Positions 24,688 to 34,921 of a stretch of DNA of 64,000 bases are shown one piece after another. Position numbers and translations under genes: made by a program. Every line of letters begins with the position of its first letter. Position 1 is the stretch's first letter. The notes beneath the pieces are model-generated. The model was not told the origin of the DNA. It did not search any database and worked only from the letters and a program-made list of their open reading frames with translations. Source of the DNA: Posidonia oceanica (taxonomy: Eukaryota > Streptophyta > Magnoliopsida > Alismatales > Posidoniaceae); contig JAZBRS010000059.1 of assembly GCA_037176725.1 (NCBI GenBank), positions 9,287,001 through 9,351,000 on the forward strand, read 5' to 3'.

Positions 24688-25093
24688 TAAGGTTGTCAAT
24701 GGATCGAGTCAAATTTATTAATTCGTATGACCTTTGACCTAATTCATTAATTTAAGATTTGAATTAAGAATTTAAATCCGTAATCCATTAAGACCTGTTA
24801 GATCCTAACTCATTAACCCATAATCGTAAAAAATTGGATCATAAGTGAAACATGTTACTCCACTCGTTAACTCATTAATGTTGAATATATATTTCGAATT
24901 TTAATTGATCAGATGTTGATCTATTATTGTTTAAAAATTTATAAATTCTTGAATTTGTTAAATGAATATTATGAAGTATTTTTAAGTAAAGATAATAAAA
25001 TTCTACCTCTTCTATTATATAAAATTATTGAATTTTTAGATATAAATTGAGTAACAGATTGACCTTCTAGCTTGACCCGTGTTGATAGTTTTA
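24688..25093. mobile_element. Non-autonomous hAT-type element, 406 bp
   Basis: Perfect 8 bp target-site duplication CCAATGAA at 24,680-24,687 and 25,094-25,101. The left end TAAGGTTGTCAATGGATCGAG and the reverse of the right end TAAAACTATCAACACGGGTC form imperfect inverted repeats. Inner blocks such as CATTAACCC and GGATC are those seen in the damaged element at 14,300. No coding capacity. Confidence 0.85.
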
Positions 25094-25101
25094 CCAATGA
25101 A

Positions 25102-26724
25102 CTGCAAATCCCCGTAAATACCTACGCACATCATTTCCATCCTGCTGCAGTTGTCTCAGCTGAAGCGTCAGTCACAATAAAATGCACTCAAAACTTTTGT
25201 TGTAACGTGCGTTAGATGGTTCTTATTTGATTGCAGCAGATATGTTGGAGAGCGGATCATAAAATAGCAATGAATCCTTTCCTCGCCTTACGGATAATTT
25301 GCTACTAAAGCTAAACTCCTTAAATAATTCAGTTTGAATCAAACATTTAAGATTATGAGAGCAGCGGGAGCTCGGTAAAATTACGTATGATCATAAAAAC
25401 GAAACAAAGTTACTGGCAAATGACTGCAAAGAGAATGCTAGAGGAGATTCTAATAAATTCATGAGCAGTTAAAAAAGGATGTGACTAGCCAGGAAAAGAA
25501 TACGAACACATGACAATTTGCAAACTGAATCCAAAGAAAACCAGTACTATAAGAGGAAAATTTTCTAAAGAAATGATTGTATAGAATTTATAAAGGGCAA
25601 AAAAAATACAAGCCGACATGGCAGTGGGACCCACTGCCTGTGAGGGAGTCAGCCCCGTCTTGAGTCGGCCTGTGCCGAATTAATCGATTTATAAAGTTCT
25701 GGAACCGGGAACCAGCATGATATCTTTTCTCCACAGCAAGACAATGGATAGGTTGCAATGTTAGACAAATCAATATCATCTAAAACTAACGCCTCTAATC
25801 AAATCTAAAGTATGGAAAGGTAAATCTAGGTGCAATGTGGAGATGTGCATTATTCTGTTGACTTTGAAGCAACATATGAAGTAGAATGAAGCTGAAGCAA
25901 TAAACTATGGCATCAAGCTGATTAGGCATTAACTGAAAAATTACAGATTGTGTTCTTCTGAATAACTCGCACGTCGTACAAATCGAAGCAGCATATGCTG
26001 AAATATATGAGCTAAAGTCCATAACAGATGAAAGGCTAGAGATGACAATTGTCAAGATTATACACTAATAATATAGGTAACTATGAAAAAAGTTTAGTAT
26101 GAAAAGATGTAATAATGACTAATAAATGACACAAATTATTAAATTTCACTTTCAAGAGAACAATGCATTACACTCAAGCAAAGAGCACAAAGTTAAAGAG
26201 CCATGAAATGACGAAAAAGGTAAAACAAATTTAACCAATATGATAACCTGCTAAGGGATCTGTCCTTCAAAATAAAATAACAATGTATTGTGCAAATAGG
26301 AAACCAGAGTCAAATAAATGACTGGGGTCTGCTAAGATATCTTCTGCAAGGCTGCATAAATCCTGATTTAAGTTTATTTTGTTGGTGCAGTTCACAAAAT
26401 TGATTAGAAGTCAAATGGCTATAGCTTCTAGTTTTCATTACCACATCTATATTATGTATAAAGCTTGATATGGGCACAAACAGATACAAGAAAAAGCATG
26501 CGTTTTTCTTGAAGAGGGATATCATGAAATAAATTAAAAATGTGATAGTTCAAATTAATCATATAAAATATTTAATACAACTTTCAAAATTTCAACACCA
26601 TTGGCATGCGTCACCACTTGGAATACAGACCTACTGTGTTTCTGCGTCGAATATAAATCCAATAGTTAGATGTAGGAAATGGAGTGGAATGGTGCTACTT
26701 TGCATGCAATGACAAGCTTCATTC
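25102..26724. other. Intergenic, downstream of SEC15A
   Basis: No gene recognised. The minus-strand 3' UTR of SEC15A should occupy the right end. The GTGGGACCCAC palindrome near 25,625 sits in a GC-richer patch that may be a repeat fragment. Confidence 0.45.
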
Positions 26725-29094
26725 TTAATTGTGATCCCTAAGCCTTCTTTTCAACATGTCCATTGACTTTTTCCGTGCATTTTGCTTTGTGCTTCGACCA
26801 GACAAGCTCCCAAACAGCCCATCTGGTGAGTCTTTAAATTTGTCACAAATACTTGACACCTTCTTATAATCTAAAGCCCAATAATTCTTCTCCCTTATCA
26901 CAGGATTCATGAAGTTCTCAGGCTGATTGCTCAATAGAAGGTTGATTAATTGGCGGGATTCAATTAAGCAATCTAATAAGGTGCATTCTTTCTTCAAATC
27001 ACTTAAACCAGTTACTTGAAATTTCTCATCTGCAAATATTTCCAAAGTCTTCAGGTCATTGTCAATGCCAATGACAGAACTAAGAGTGAACCTTTTTACG
27101 GTCTCACTAAGAAAAGCTGAAACAATAGAATCTGATATATGCTTGAGCACGCTAGTACCAACCATATATAATGCACCCAAATTCAGAATTTGTTGGGCAG
27201 CTGTAAACAGTGACTCAAGATAAATAATGACTTCCTGAATATAATCATTTCCGTTTTGTGGAGCTTCATCTGCAGTCCAATTTATGTTGTCAGTAAGACC
27301 CAGAAACTCATCAGCCTTTGAGTTAACTAGGCTTAAGAGCGCACCATAGGCAACACCTTGTGAGGTCTTTAGAATGACTTTAGCATTTAATCCAGCATGA
27401 GGACGTTCAACCAGTCTTATGGGTATTCCACATTGTTGAGCAGCATGCTGAAGGAAGAGATCACATGCTTGCTCCAGGGAAGCTATGTTTGCTGCAATTT
27501 GCATTGCCTGTGATACATCCAAGATGCCAGAGTGAATTATATTTAATAGTGCCCCATTTAATACACCAACTAAAAGTTTGTCTAAATACTTCTTGACAAC
27601 ATCAAACAGGTTCATGGGTCCTCCATATGACAAGTAATTAACAGAGTCTGCTATGAAAGATCGGACTATACGGCATAAATCAGGAACAGATGAGGAATAG
27701 GGAGCTCTATATGGGAAGGCTGGCATCATATCTGTTGTCTGAAGATGGAAAGACAAGACATTCAGTTTGTACTCATACTCCTTTTTAATAATCATTTGCT
27801 CGTATGTGTCATTGGTCAATGTGTCAGTTATCAATTTCTTACATTCACCTAAAAGAAGATCATGGTACTTGTCTCTGCTACTATCAAGAACATCCATTAA
27901 AGATGATACTGGGTACCCAAACTGCTTCAGAGTAGCACCCAGAAGGGTAACATTGTCCTTGACAAGAAGAATATGGCTTGCAGTATCCATTCGAGAAAAT
28001 TGATCTTCCAAAATTGAGGTTACTTTGGCAACAGCCGTACCCCACATCATTTCCACCTTAGTATCTGACAAAAGTCCACCTGCAGTTCTGAGAACCCGAT
28101 CCTCTACAACAAAATGCCCAGCAATGTGAGCAAAGAAGGTTTGATGTGATTCAAGAAATGATTGTGCTAAAGAAATCTGAAGGTCCAGATTCAGTTGCAT
28201 TAGCCGGTTGTCATAGTAATAACTACGGAACCGATCCTTAATACCAAGGCAAGTATAGATATGATAAGCACGATACACAGGTGTGAGATCAAATTTCAAA
28301 ACTGAGTCTTCATCAATAGGCTCGACATCCAAGGTGTAAACACAGTCCCCCATTCCGAGTCGACTCTGCTCTTCCGCATCTCTTTGCCGAGCTCTCAGTT
28401 CCTCATCTTTCTGACGAGCTGAAGTAGCCTGTCCAATAGCCAGCTGCCCAATCTCCCTGGCAGAGCTCCTAATGTGGACAAGCCAATCATTGAACTCACT
28501 GCAAACTTTCTTCTCAATATAAGATTTAATTGCAGGTACTCTATTCTCAATCACTTTACGGATGGCTTTCACAGGGATGCTTTGTAGGTATGCCTTCTCA
28601 ATCTGATCCAAAGTCTTAAGAGCAGGATGAAACTGTCCATTTGAGATATCTGTGTTACACTTTGAGCACAGATGCAGCACCTGGACACATATCTTCAAAG
28701 CCTGTAAGGCCTCTGTTATGTTTTTCTTAATGGAGTATGACTCCAGAAGCTCCTCAAGCTTCAAGAGGAGAGAGCTAGCAACTTCTTGAAGCCGAATGTT
28801 TTCACCTGAGAGTGTAATCTTCAGTTCATCAGCATCAACCAGCACACCGCGGAGCTCATCAACGGCAAGAATGAATTCCTCATAATGCAGCTTGCACAAC
28901 TCTTCTATCTCTACTTCTTTCTTCTTGACGATATACTTGAGCTGGTGCAAGAGGACTTCAGGCTTCCCGGTCTCAAAGGCCTGCCCAACAACAGGACCCA
29001 AATCCTCTCCATTCCTGATAGAAGTTGCGAGACTGGCATCCACAGTTCCATCCCCATTCTCAGCAGAACTACTCTTCCAGGGCTTTCCGTGCAT
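26725..29094 (-). CDS. SEC15A: Exocyst complex subunit SEC15A
   Basis: SEC15 is one of eight subunits of the exocyst, which tethers secretory vesicles at the plasma membrane; SEC15 links the Rab on the vesicle with SEC10 in the complex. The reading frame of 789 residues is uninterrupted, matching the family length of about 790. Recognisable stretches are [14 protein letters not shown] near residue 33, [20 protein letters not shown] near 61, [19 protein letters not shown] near 142, [17 protein letters not shown] near 258, [15 protein letters not shown] near 527, and the C-terminal [20 protein letters not shown] and [11 protein letters not shown]. These fit the A-type paralogue rather than SEC15B, which differs at the N-terminus. 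The fold is expected to be the helical rod of CATCHR tethers. The first ATG is used; no better one precedes it in frame. Confidence 0.97.
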   Translation of the reverse strand: MHGKPWKSSSAENGDGTVDASLATSIRNGEDLGPVVGQAFETGKPEVLLHQLKYIVKKKEVEIEELCKLHYEEFILAVDELRGVLVDADELKITLSGENIRLQEVASSLLLKLEELLESYSIKKNITEALQALKICVQVLHLCSKCNTDISNGQFHPALKTLDQIEKAYLQSIPVKAIRKVIENRVPAIKSYIEKKVCSEFNDWLVHIRSSAREIGQLAIGQATSARQKDEELRARQRDAEEQSRLGMGDCVYTLDVEPIDEDSVLKFDLTPVYRAYHIYTCLGIKDRFRSYYYDNRLMQLNLDLQISLAQSFLESHQTFFAHIAGHFVVEDRVLRTAGGLLSDTKVEMMWGTAVAKVTSILEDQFSRMDTASHILLVKDNVTLLGATLKQFGYPVSSLMDVLDSSRDKYHDLLLGECKKLITDTLTNDTYEQMIIKKEYEYKLNVLSFHLQTTDMMPAFPYRAPYSSSVPDLCRIVRSFIADSVNYLSYGGPMNLFDVVKKYLDKLLVGVLNGALLNIIHSGILDVSQAMQIAANIASLEQACDLFLQHAAQQCGIPIRLVERPHAGLNAKVILKTSQGVAYGALLSLVNSKADEFLGLTDNINWTADEAPQNGNDYIQEVIIYLESLFTAAQQILNLGALYMVGTSVLKHISDSIVSAFLSETVKRFTLSSVIGIDNDLKTLEIFADEKFQVTGLSDLKKECTLLDCLIESRQLINLLLSNQPENFMNPVIREKNYWALDYKKVSSICDKFKDSPDGLFGSLSGRSTKQNARKKSMDMLKRRLRDHN

Positions 29095-30230
29095 GATTCT
29101 GGCTATTCTCTGGCAATACCATTAGATAAGAAATAACAAATGGAAAATTGGTGAGGTGAATGGGTAGATCCAACTATGCGTTAAATTCAGTAAAACCGCA
29201 GCAACACACCACCCTTTTTTTTGTGGGAAAAAAATTTAAAAACTAGAGTATCTTCCACAAGCAATTAATCACCGATTATACGACAGAATCAGTCAGAAAT
29301 AAAGAAAAACAATTATGTTGGAAGAGAAAGACAAGCAATGTTGGCTAATCCGAGTATCCCACCACACCTTACAACCGAGAAATGACAGAAAATTTGTTTC
29401 TTTTTCGGAGAAACAAAACACACACCGAGAAATGGAAAATTTCTAAACTGATATCTTTGATAAATATTACGGGAACAAACGAAATCAACTCAAACATTAC
29501 AAAAAGAAATGGTCTTTCTCATGCTAGCTCTCTATATATTATATGAAAAGGAACAATTCTCACTCCTCAACAAAAAAACACACACCAAGAATCACAATCA
29601 AATGAGAAACAAATACATAACCATTACAAAACCATCCTACCACCAAGATCCAACCTTTCCATTCTTCCTTTTGTGCAATTTCTCATACCAAAAAAAAAAC
29701 CGATCTTCATCCTCTTTTCCTTTCCTTTTTTGCTGGGTAGTACCAACTATCATTGCACAAACAAAACAGTATCTAGAAATTGATCCATCCCTTGCCTTCC
29801 ACGCCACCAACAATGTATAAACAAACACAACGATAGAAAAAAGGCTCAAAGCAAAAGAAAAGAGAAAAAGGGTGCAGGTATTCATGGATAATTCTTCAAG
29901 TGTAAAAAAAAAGAAACCAATGGTAAAAAGAAAAGAACCCAAAACGTGACTAATCGAAAAAACAACAACGAAATCTCTGGCTCACCCAAATGAAGTACCG
30001 GTAGCTAGCTGATCGTGAGGGGGGACTGCAGCATCCGTGGTGGTGTTGTGTCTGTTGTGCAGAGAGAGAGAGAGACAGAGAGAGAGAGGAATGAGAAGCA
30101 GTGGCAGTCGGCGGGAAAGGTGGCCGTGGTGGTGTGGTTGGAGAGAGCTCAGCTGCGACAGATCCGACCGGAGGGGGCGGAGGCAGTGGTTTTGTTTCTG
30201 CAAATTCCAGCTTTTTTGTTTTACTTTATT
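29095..30230 (-). promoter_or_regulatory. SEC15A 5' leader with probable intron, and promoter side
   Basis: Reading the minus strand, a donor-like GGTGAGCC lies at about 29,987 and an acceptor-like TTGCCAG at 29,110-29,116, 16 bp before the SEC15A ATG. This suggests a leader intron of about 0.9 kb, common in plant housekeeping genes. The presumed first exon (about 29,988-30,220) is pyrimidine-rich on the minus strand, with a (CT)n-type run at 30,059-30,089. Short frames inside are not supported as proteins. Splice sites are inferred only from consensus. Confidence 0.45.
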
Positions 30231-30269
30231 TCGTTTTGGTATAAAATTATAAAGTTCATAACCAAACAC

Positions 30270-30309
30270 GTTGAGATGGCCGAGTTGGTCTAAGGCGCCA
30301 GATTAAGGT

Positions 30310-30342
<33 letters not shown>

Positions 30343-30350
30343 TCTCAACA
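30270..30350 (+). tRNA. trnL-AAG: tRNA-Leu (anticodon AAG)
   Basis: An 81 nt class II tRNA. The acceptor stem pairs GTTGAGA with TCTCAAC, discriminator A. Box A reads TGGCCGAGTTGG and box B GGTTCAAATCC. The anticodon stem CCAGA/TCTGG encloses the 7 nt loop TTAAGGT, giving AAG (after A34 to inosine, it reads CUN codons). A long variable arm (GTCCGAAAGGGC) identifies leucine. No intron and no encoded CCA, so nuclear. A T8 run four bases downstream serves as the Pol III terminator. It is divergent from SEC15A. Confidence 0.98.
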
Positions 30351-30353
30351 CTG

Positions 30354-30366
30354 TTATTTTTTTTAA
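30354..30366 (+). terminator. Pol III terminator of tRNA-Leu
   Basis: The run TTATTTTTTTT directly follows the tRNA 3' end. Confidence 0.85.
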
Positions 30367-30639
30367 TTGTGTAAAAAAAAAAACAATTTCCAATTTTTCT
30401 GACTGTTTTATTTTAAATGAATAAAAAGACAAATACTCCACTTACCACTTAGATTTATAAAGTGATGGAAGATTTCAAGTAATGTATTTCATTAGTTCAT
30501 GAGATGATTTTCATTTCGAAGGCTGGTTGCGATTACATAAAGAACTCATTTCTTTTTCATTTCGTAGAAGCACACTTTTCATTGACAAATATTTGTCTTG
30601 ATTCAACAGTGGACCATGGTCCCAGGATGACGAGGAGAC

Positions 30640-31190
30640 AATAAGCTATCGACATGACTAAGCCAAGCTATGAGTGGTGTGTCTACCAAATGAAATATTT
30701 TTGACATCTCTGTTTCTACCAATCCACTATATAGTTCTAAAATTGTAGACAATCCTTGTAATTTCAGATGATGAGACACTTTAAGTTCATAATGTTGCAA
30801 ATTGATATCTCAAAATATTTTTTTCTTGATCACTGAAATCAGTATGATAAAACTTCTTCACAAGATTGCAAATATGATCAATGTTGAAAAAACCATAAGC
30901 ATTATTAGGAAGTAGAGATGTGTTAAGCTGAAGAAGTTCAACTACTTGCTCACTAAATCTAGTATTTAACTCTTGTAATTATGAATCAATTGCAACATAA
31001 AATATGTCTACCCGATAATGATACTCAATCATAATATTATCTATTTGTTGATGTGTTTGTCCTCCTCTGTTTTTGAAACAAGTACTAATAGAAGAAATAT
31101 CAATAAGATTCTCCTTGTAAAATAACTTCATATCTTGAAATAGAGTATCTCAATCAAATTCTCTCATTTTTCGAAGAAGTGCTTTTGTAG
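30640..31190 (-). pseudogene. hAT transposase C-terminal part (ZMYM1/TTF-type), dead
   Basis: In the minus strand, broken frames give RGGQTHQQIDNIMIEYHYRVDIF (family: hAT of the DUF4371/ZMYM1 type), NTRFSEQVVELLQLNTSL, FYHTDFSDQEKNILRYQ and LSTILELYSGLVETEMSKIFHLVD, the start of the dimerisation region. Stops interrupt it, including a probable TGG to TGA change near 31,147 and a TAA after IDS. The N-terminal zinc finger and the DDE-bearing front part are absent. Another copy of its last segment is on the plus strand at 31,203. Confidence 0.8.
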
Positions 31191-31202
31191 AGATGGTTAG
31201 AT

Positions 31203-31355
31203 TGATTGTCTACAATTTCTAAACTATGTAGAGGATTGGTAGAAATAGACATGTCAAAAATATTTCCTTTAGTTGACAATTTGATTCATCTTGTATTAAT
31301 TCTTCTACTTTCCGCAACAACGACTGAGCGTGCATTCCTATTGTTATGTATTTTT
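31203..31355 (+). pseudogene. hAT dimerisation-region fragment in opposite orientation
   Basis: The plus strand reads LSTISKLCRGLVEIDMSKIFPLVDNLIHLVLILLL in pieces, ending ATTTERAF, the hAT C-terminal signature (S/T-x-E-R-x-F). It corresponds to the segment at 30,660-30,790 of the minus strand and abuts the middle of that pseudogene. Confidence 0.75.
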
Positions 31356-31359
31356 GACT

Positions 31360-33850
31360 CTCCTATTGCGAATTCCTAGTTCTACCCTTCACACGAGAGA
31401 GAGAATCAAAGAATTTACTGCATGCAACCTTGCAAGTTGTGGGATTGGGATCGGTAGGAGGGGCGAGGAGGTGGAGGCAGGATCGACGATAGGATTGCAG
31501 AAAATATGGGTATTGTTTATTGCAAGGGTGACATTTATAAATGTGTATTTATATCTAAGACTTTACATTTTTATATATTAATATATATACCATATAGGAC
31601 ATTTTTATAATTTTTTAGAGACTATGGTCTACAGTGGTCACTACGTGGGCCCAGTGGTCCACCACTGCTCGTAGAGTGTAAGACTCCTGTTGATGAGCTC
31701 ATACACTCCAGGGATCCTCTAATGGTTGACATCTTCTACTCTGGGGTTCTCTAGGCCCATATTGCCTGCTTGATGCATAGAATATTGAGCCCTATATTAT
31801 GCCGATGTAGCTCAGTTTTCTCTGGGCCCATGGGCATGAATGTGTCCTCTTTCTTGCATTTGGGCCTTTACGAACCTGCTTTGTTCATTTGGAGATTGAA
31901 GTAGAGATTGGTAGCCACTTGACATGGTTCAGGGTTGTAGCAGTACCTACGGAAGACACTGTGCTTTATACCTAGAACTCATTTTACTTGTATGGTTGTT
32001 TGAGGTATTCTGCTCTTTTGGGGTTTCAGTTATCTCAAATAACACTACTTCTACATACTCTTTTCAAGAGAACTTTAGATTGTATTCTCATCTGGACTCA
32101 TTCTAGGGCCATTCGTACACTTACAATATCTTTAACCCTTTTTAGGCTACAGAATAAGAAATATAGGACTAAGTACAAATTTTTTTTTTAGTGATCCTTT
32201 AAGATCATTCGAGTGGTTGGACAATGATCCTACCACTCAAATGGTTGTAGATTCGAAACCTAACTTTAGCGGTGCAAAAAAAAGTATAAAATGGAACTAT
32301 ATTATTATTATAGTATTGTTATTCTGTTTGGAAGTTTTTTTTTTTTTTTAGGTGAATAAATGTGTATAGGGAGAAATTTTGATTTTGTTGAAAAATGGAA
32401 TAAGTGAAAAATATGTAGATTAATACTAATCAACTTTAATATCAAAATATATGTCTAATTTGAAACATGTATTATATCATATTAAATATATATATTATTT
32501 TTATACAAAAAACAAACATACCATATACATACATACATCATAATAATTCTGGAATATGTAAATTAGAATAGGAATTAACATTTCGAGTTTATTTCGATTT
32601 TTACACATTCAAATGGAATATTAATTCTTATTCTAGATTTATTTTAACTGTTATTATAGCTCCAAAAGACTTATGGCTTTGCGCTGATAATTGAGAAGTT
32701 TCACATTCGTATAAGGTTGTGGCTTCCACCCCGACGTATATTCCAGGACCATTCTTCATTATGAGTGGAGTACCCTGCCATGTACCATTTTACACCATTG
32801 CTAGGTGCTCCATTTCACATATTTCTTTTCAAATTTCGAATTTTAACAATGTATGTGATGTCTTATCTTCCACATATATTAGTTCCCACTTCCCAGCTGT
32901 TAACATACGATCAACGGATCAACGGATCTCAGACAGACAAACCATGCCTGCCTACAACAAACATGCTTCTAAAGCAGTCTGAAATCCAGTTGAGGGAAGA
33001 GCTCCAGCAGCTCCCATAAAACCTCACACATAACAGTTCAAAATACAAGCTGAAATGGTTTCCAATATTCGAGTACTGTCATCTTGCCAATTTGCTCCAC
33101 AATCAGTACCATTGTTCTTGCAGAAGGAGCACAGGAATTTAACAGTCAGAATCCCCGGAGTAGTGGTGATCAAATAGCAGACATGCATCATCATCCCATG
33201 CCAGCCAGATCCAAGACAGTTGTCAAAGCTGGATGGAAATCCTACAAAACCAATTTCTAGATTTTGTGGGGTTGGTAATCTGTCTTCTTTCAAAAACCAA
33301 GGGGGGTCAGGATAAAAAATAAAAGGGAGAGCTAGCTAAGCTCTACCCAGCTGTCTTTACTTCCACTTGCTTAATCCACCACCCTGCACATGGTTCTGCT
33401 TCTGCTTCTGCTTCTGCTCAATCACTGCTTACTTTTTAAATACTTGCATTGGAGTTCGAAACAAGTTATGGATTGGTTTGGCAGTTAAATTGGATTATTG
33501 ATTTTTTTCGTATCAATTTACTTGTATTTTAAAAATCCAAAAAAGTTGAGATTCCGTTTAGCAATCAAAGTGGATTATTACTTTTTTATATCAGTGAACC
33601 TATATCAAACAAAAACTGAGTTTTGTGGGTTTTTATTTTTTTCCTCTTTCTATTAAATAATTATCATTTTCTTACCATGTTATCACTTTTCAAATAATTC
33701 GTCATCAATAATCTACATACAAAATCCTAAGTCTTGTGAGTTATTTGTATTTTTTCCCTCTTTCTATTAAACAACGATTATTTCCTTCACTTTTCAAATA
33801 ATCTATCTTCTATAATCCACATACAACTATACTTTATGTATTTAATTCTC
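31360..33850. other. Intergenic repeats, no supported gene
   Basis: 31,620-32,150 has moderate GC and short domainless frames; it is probably an old retroelement fragment. 32,330-32,700 is AT-rich. 33,395-33,419 has a (CTTCTG)n run. Frames at 32,719, 32,765 and 33,024 have no recognised domain. Confidence 0.4.
32195..32275 (+). mobile_element. Possible tRNA-derived SINE relic
   Basis: A box A-like GAGTGGTTGGAC (near 32,210) and a box B-like GATTCGAAACC (near 32,251) are about 40 bp apart, with an A8 run downstream (32,276). No clear target duplication. Confidence 0.4.
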
Positions 33851-33861
33851 AAGTTTTCCTC

Positions 33862-34030
33862 AGAGATAGCCTAGCAGTGAACGCTGGGCCAGAGCGATAT
33901 CCTGTAACCTGCCCCAACTAGGAAAGTCTAGGCAGCAGCCTATGCAGAAAATCCTTGAGGTCTTGAACTAGATACCTTAGGAGTGGAAAATATCCGTAAT
34001 GCCAACTACACTACGGGTCATCTCTGTATA
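33862..34030 (+). mobile_element. Possible tRNA-derived SINE relic
   Basis: A box A-like TAGCCTAGCAGTGAACGC and a degenerate box B (GGTCTTGAACTAG) are separated by about 75 bp, and the segment ends with a C/T-rich CATCTCTG. The layout resembles plant SINEs but is heavily mutated. Confidence 0.35.
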
Positions 34031-34526
34031 AATTGCCTTCCTAAAAGTGGTATGTGGAATTAGGACACGTGCCACAACACAGCATAAATAGATTAATTTT
34101 AATAATGTCTAAGGAAGTGTTTGGAACTTTCTCGGGACAACTAATATTAATAATGTTAACAGGATTGGAACTTTTTTTTGGAGAATTTGGGTGTAACTAG
34201 TGACTCCAAGATCTTTGTAACTACTGTTATTCAATTTGGTGGAATTCGTTCCTCCTCTTGTTCTCTTGGGGTTTTCAGTGGTGGAAATTGGAGTTAAGTT
34301 AGAGTGGTTGACTTTCCATCTCTTTGTGGTGAGGCTATCGGATGATCAGCTTGGTATGACTCAGGTGGTTCCTAAGGTCTATTGTTCCCTAGTCTTGGTG
34401 AACTAATCTTGGGAATACAATAGAGGTACCTCCAAGATAATGGCATGTTGAACAGAATTGGCTGGGAAGGAGGTCAGTTTGTGTGTGGCTGAAATTGTGT
34501 AGAGAGCATCAATGAGTGGATGACTT

Positions 34527-34780
34527 GATTGATTTTAATTCCTGTGTTGATGTTACCTTCTAGAAGTGGTGGTTTCTCTGTGTGTAGTGATGTTTGTAGA
34601 TTTGGGTCGAGTCGTGTTCTTATACAGCATAGCAATGATGTGGTTTATGCTTCTCGTCAATTAAAGAATCATGAAGGGAACTACCTGACTCATGATCTTG
34701 TGATGGTTGTTGTGGTGTTCGCACTGAAGCCTAGGCAGCATCACCTTTGTAGGAGGAGTAGGTTTTGCGGAACAAGGATT
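34527..34780 (+). pseudogene. Ty3-gypsy RT/RNase H remnant
   Basis: The frame gives [17 protein letters not shown], then [17 protein letters not shown] and [21 protein letters not shown], the junction of RT and RNase H in plant Ty3-gypsy chromoviruses (family: [24 protein letters not shown]). The catalytic SDAS has become SDVC. The integrase that should follow is missing: within 140 bp the sequence reaches a polypurine tract and an LTR start. Confidence 0.85.
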
Positions 34781-34921
34781 ATTTAGCTTGTGCTTGTGTT
34801 GTGGCACTGCCTATTTTTGTAGTAGTCACACGAGAGTTTATGAATGTCATTCTTACTCAATACCTGTAATTTTTTGTCTAGACGAAAATTTCGGAGGTAA
34901 AATTCCTTTAATGGGGTAGGA

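Noticed and set aside
30256..30441. Minus frame with LRVGFEPTPFRTRTLIWRLRPTRPSQ
   Set aside because: This is the antisense of tRNA-Leu, a well-known source of false small proteins.
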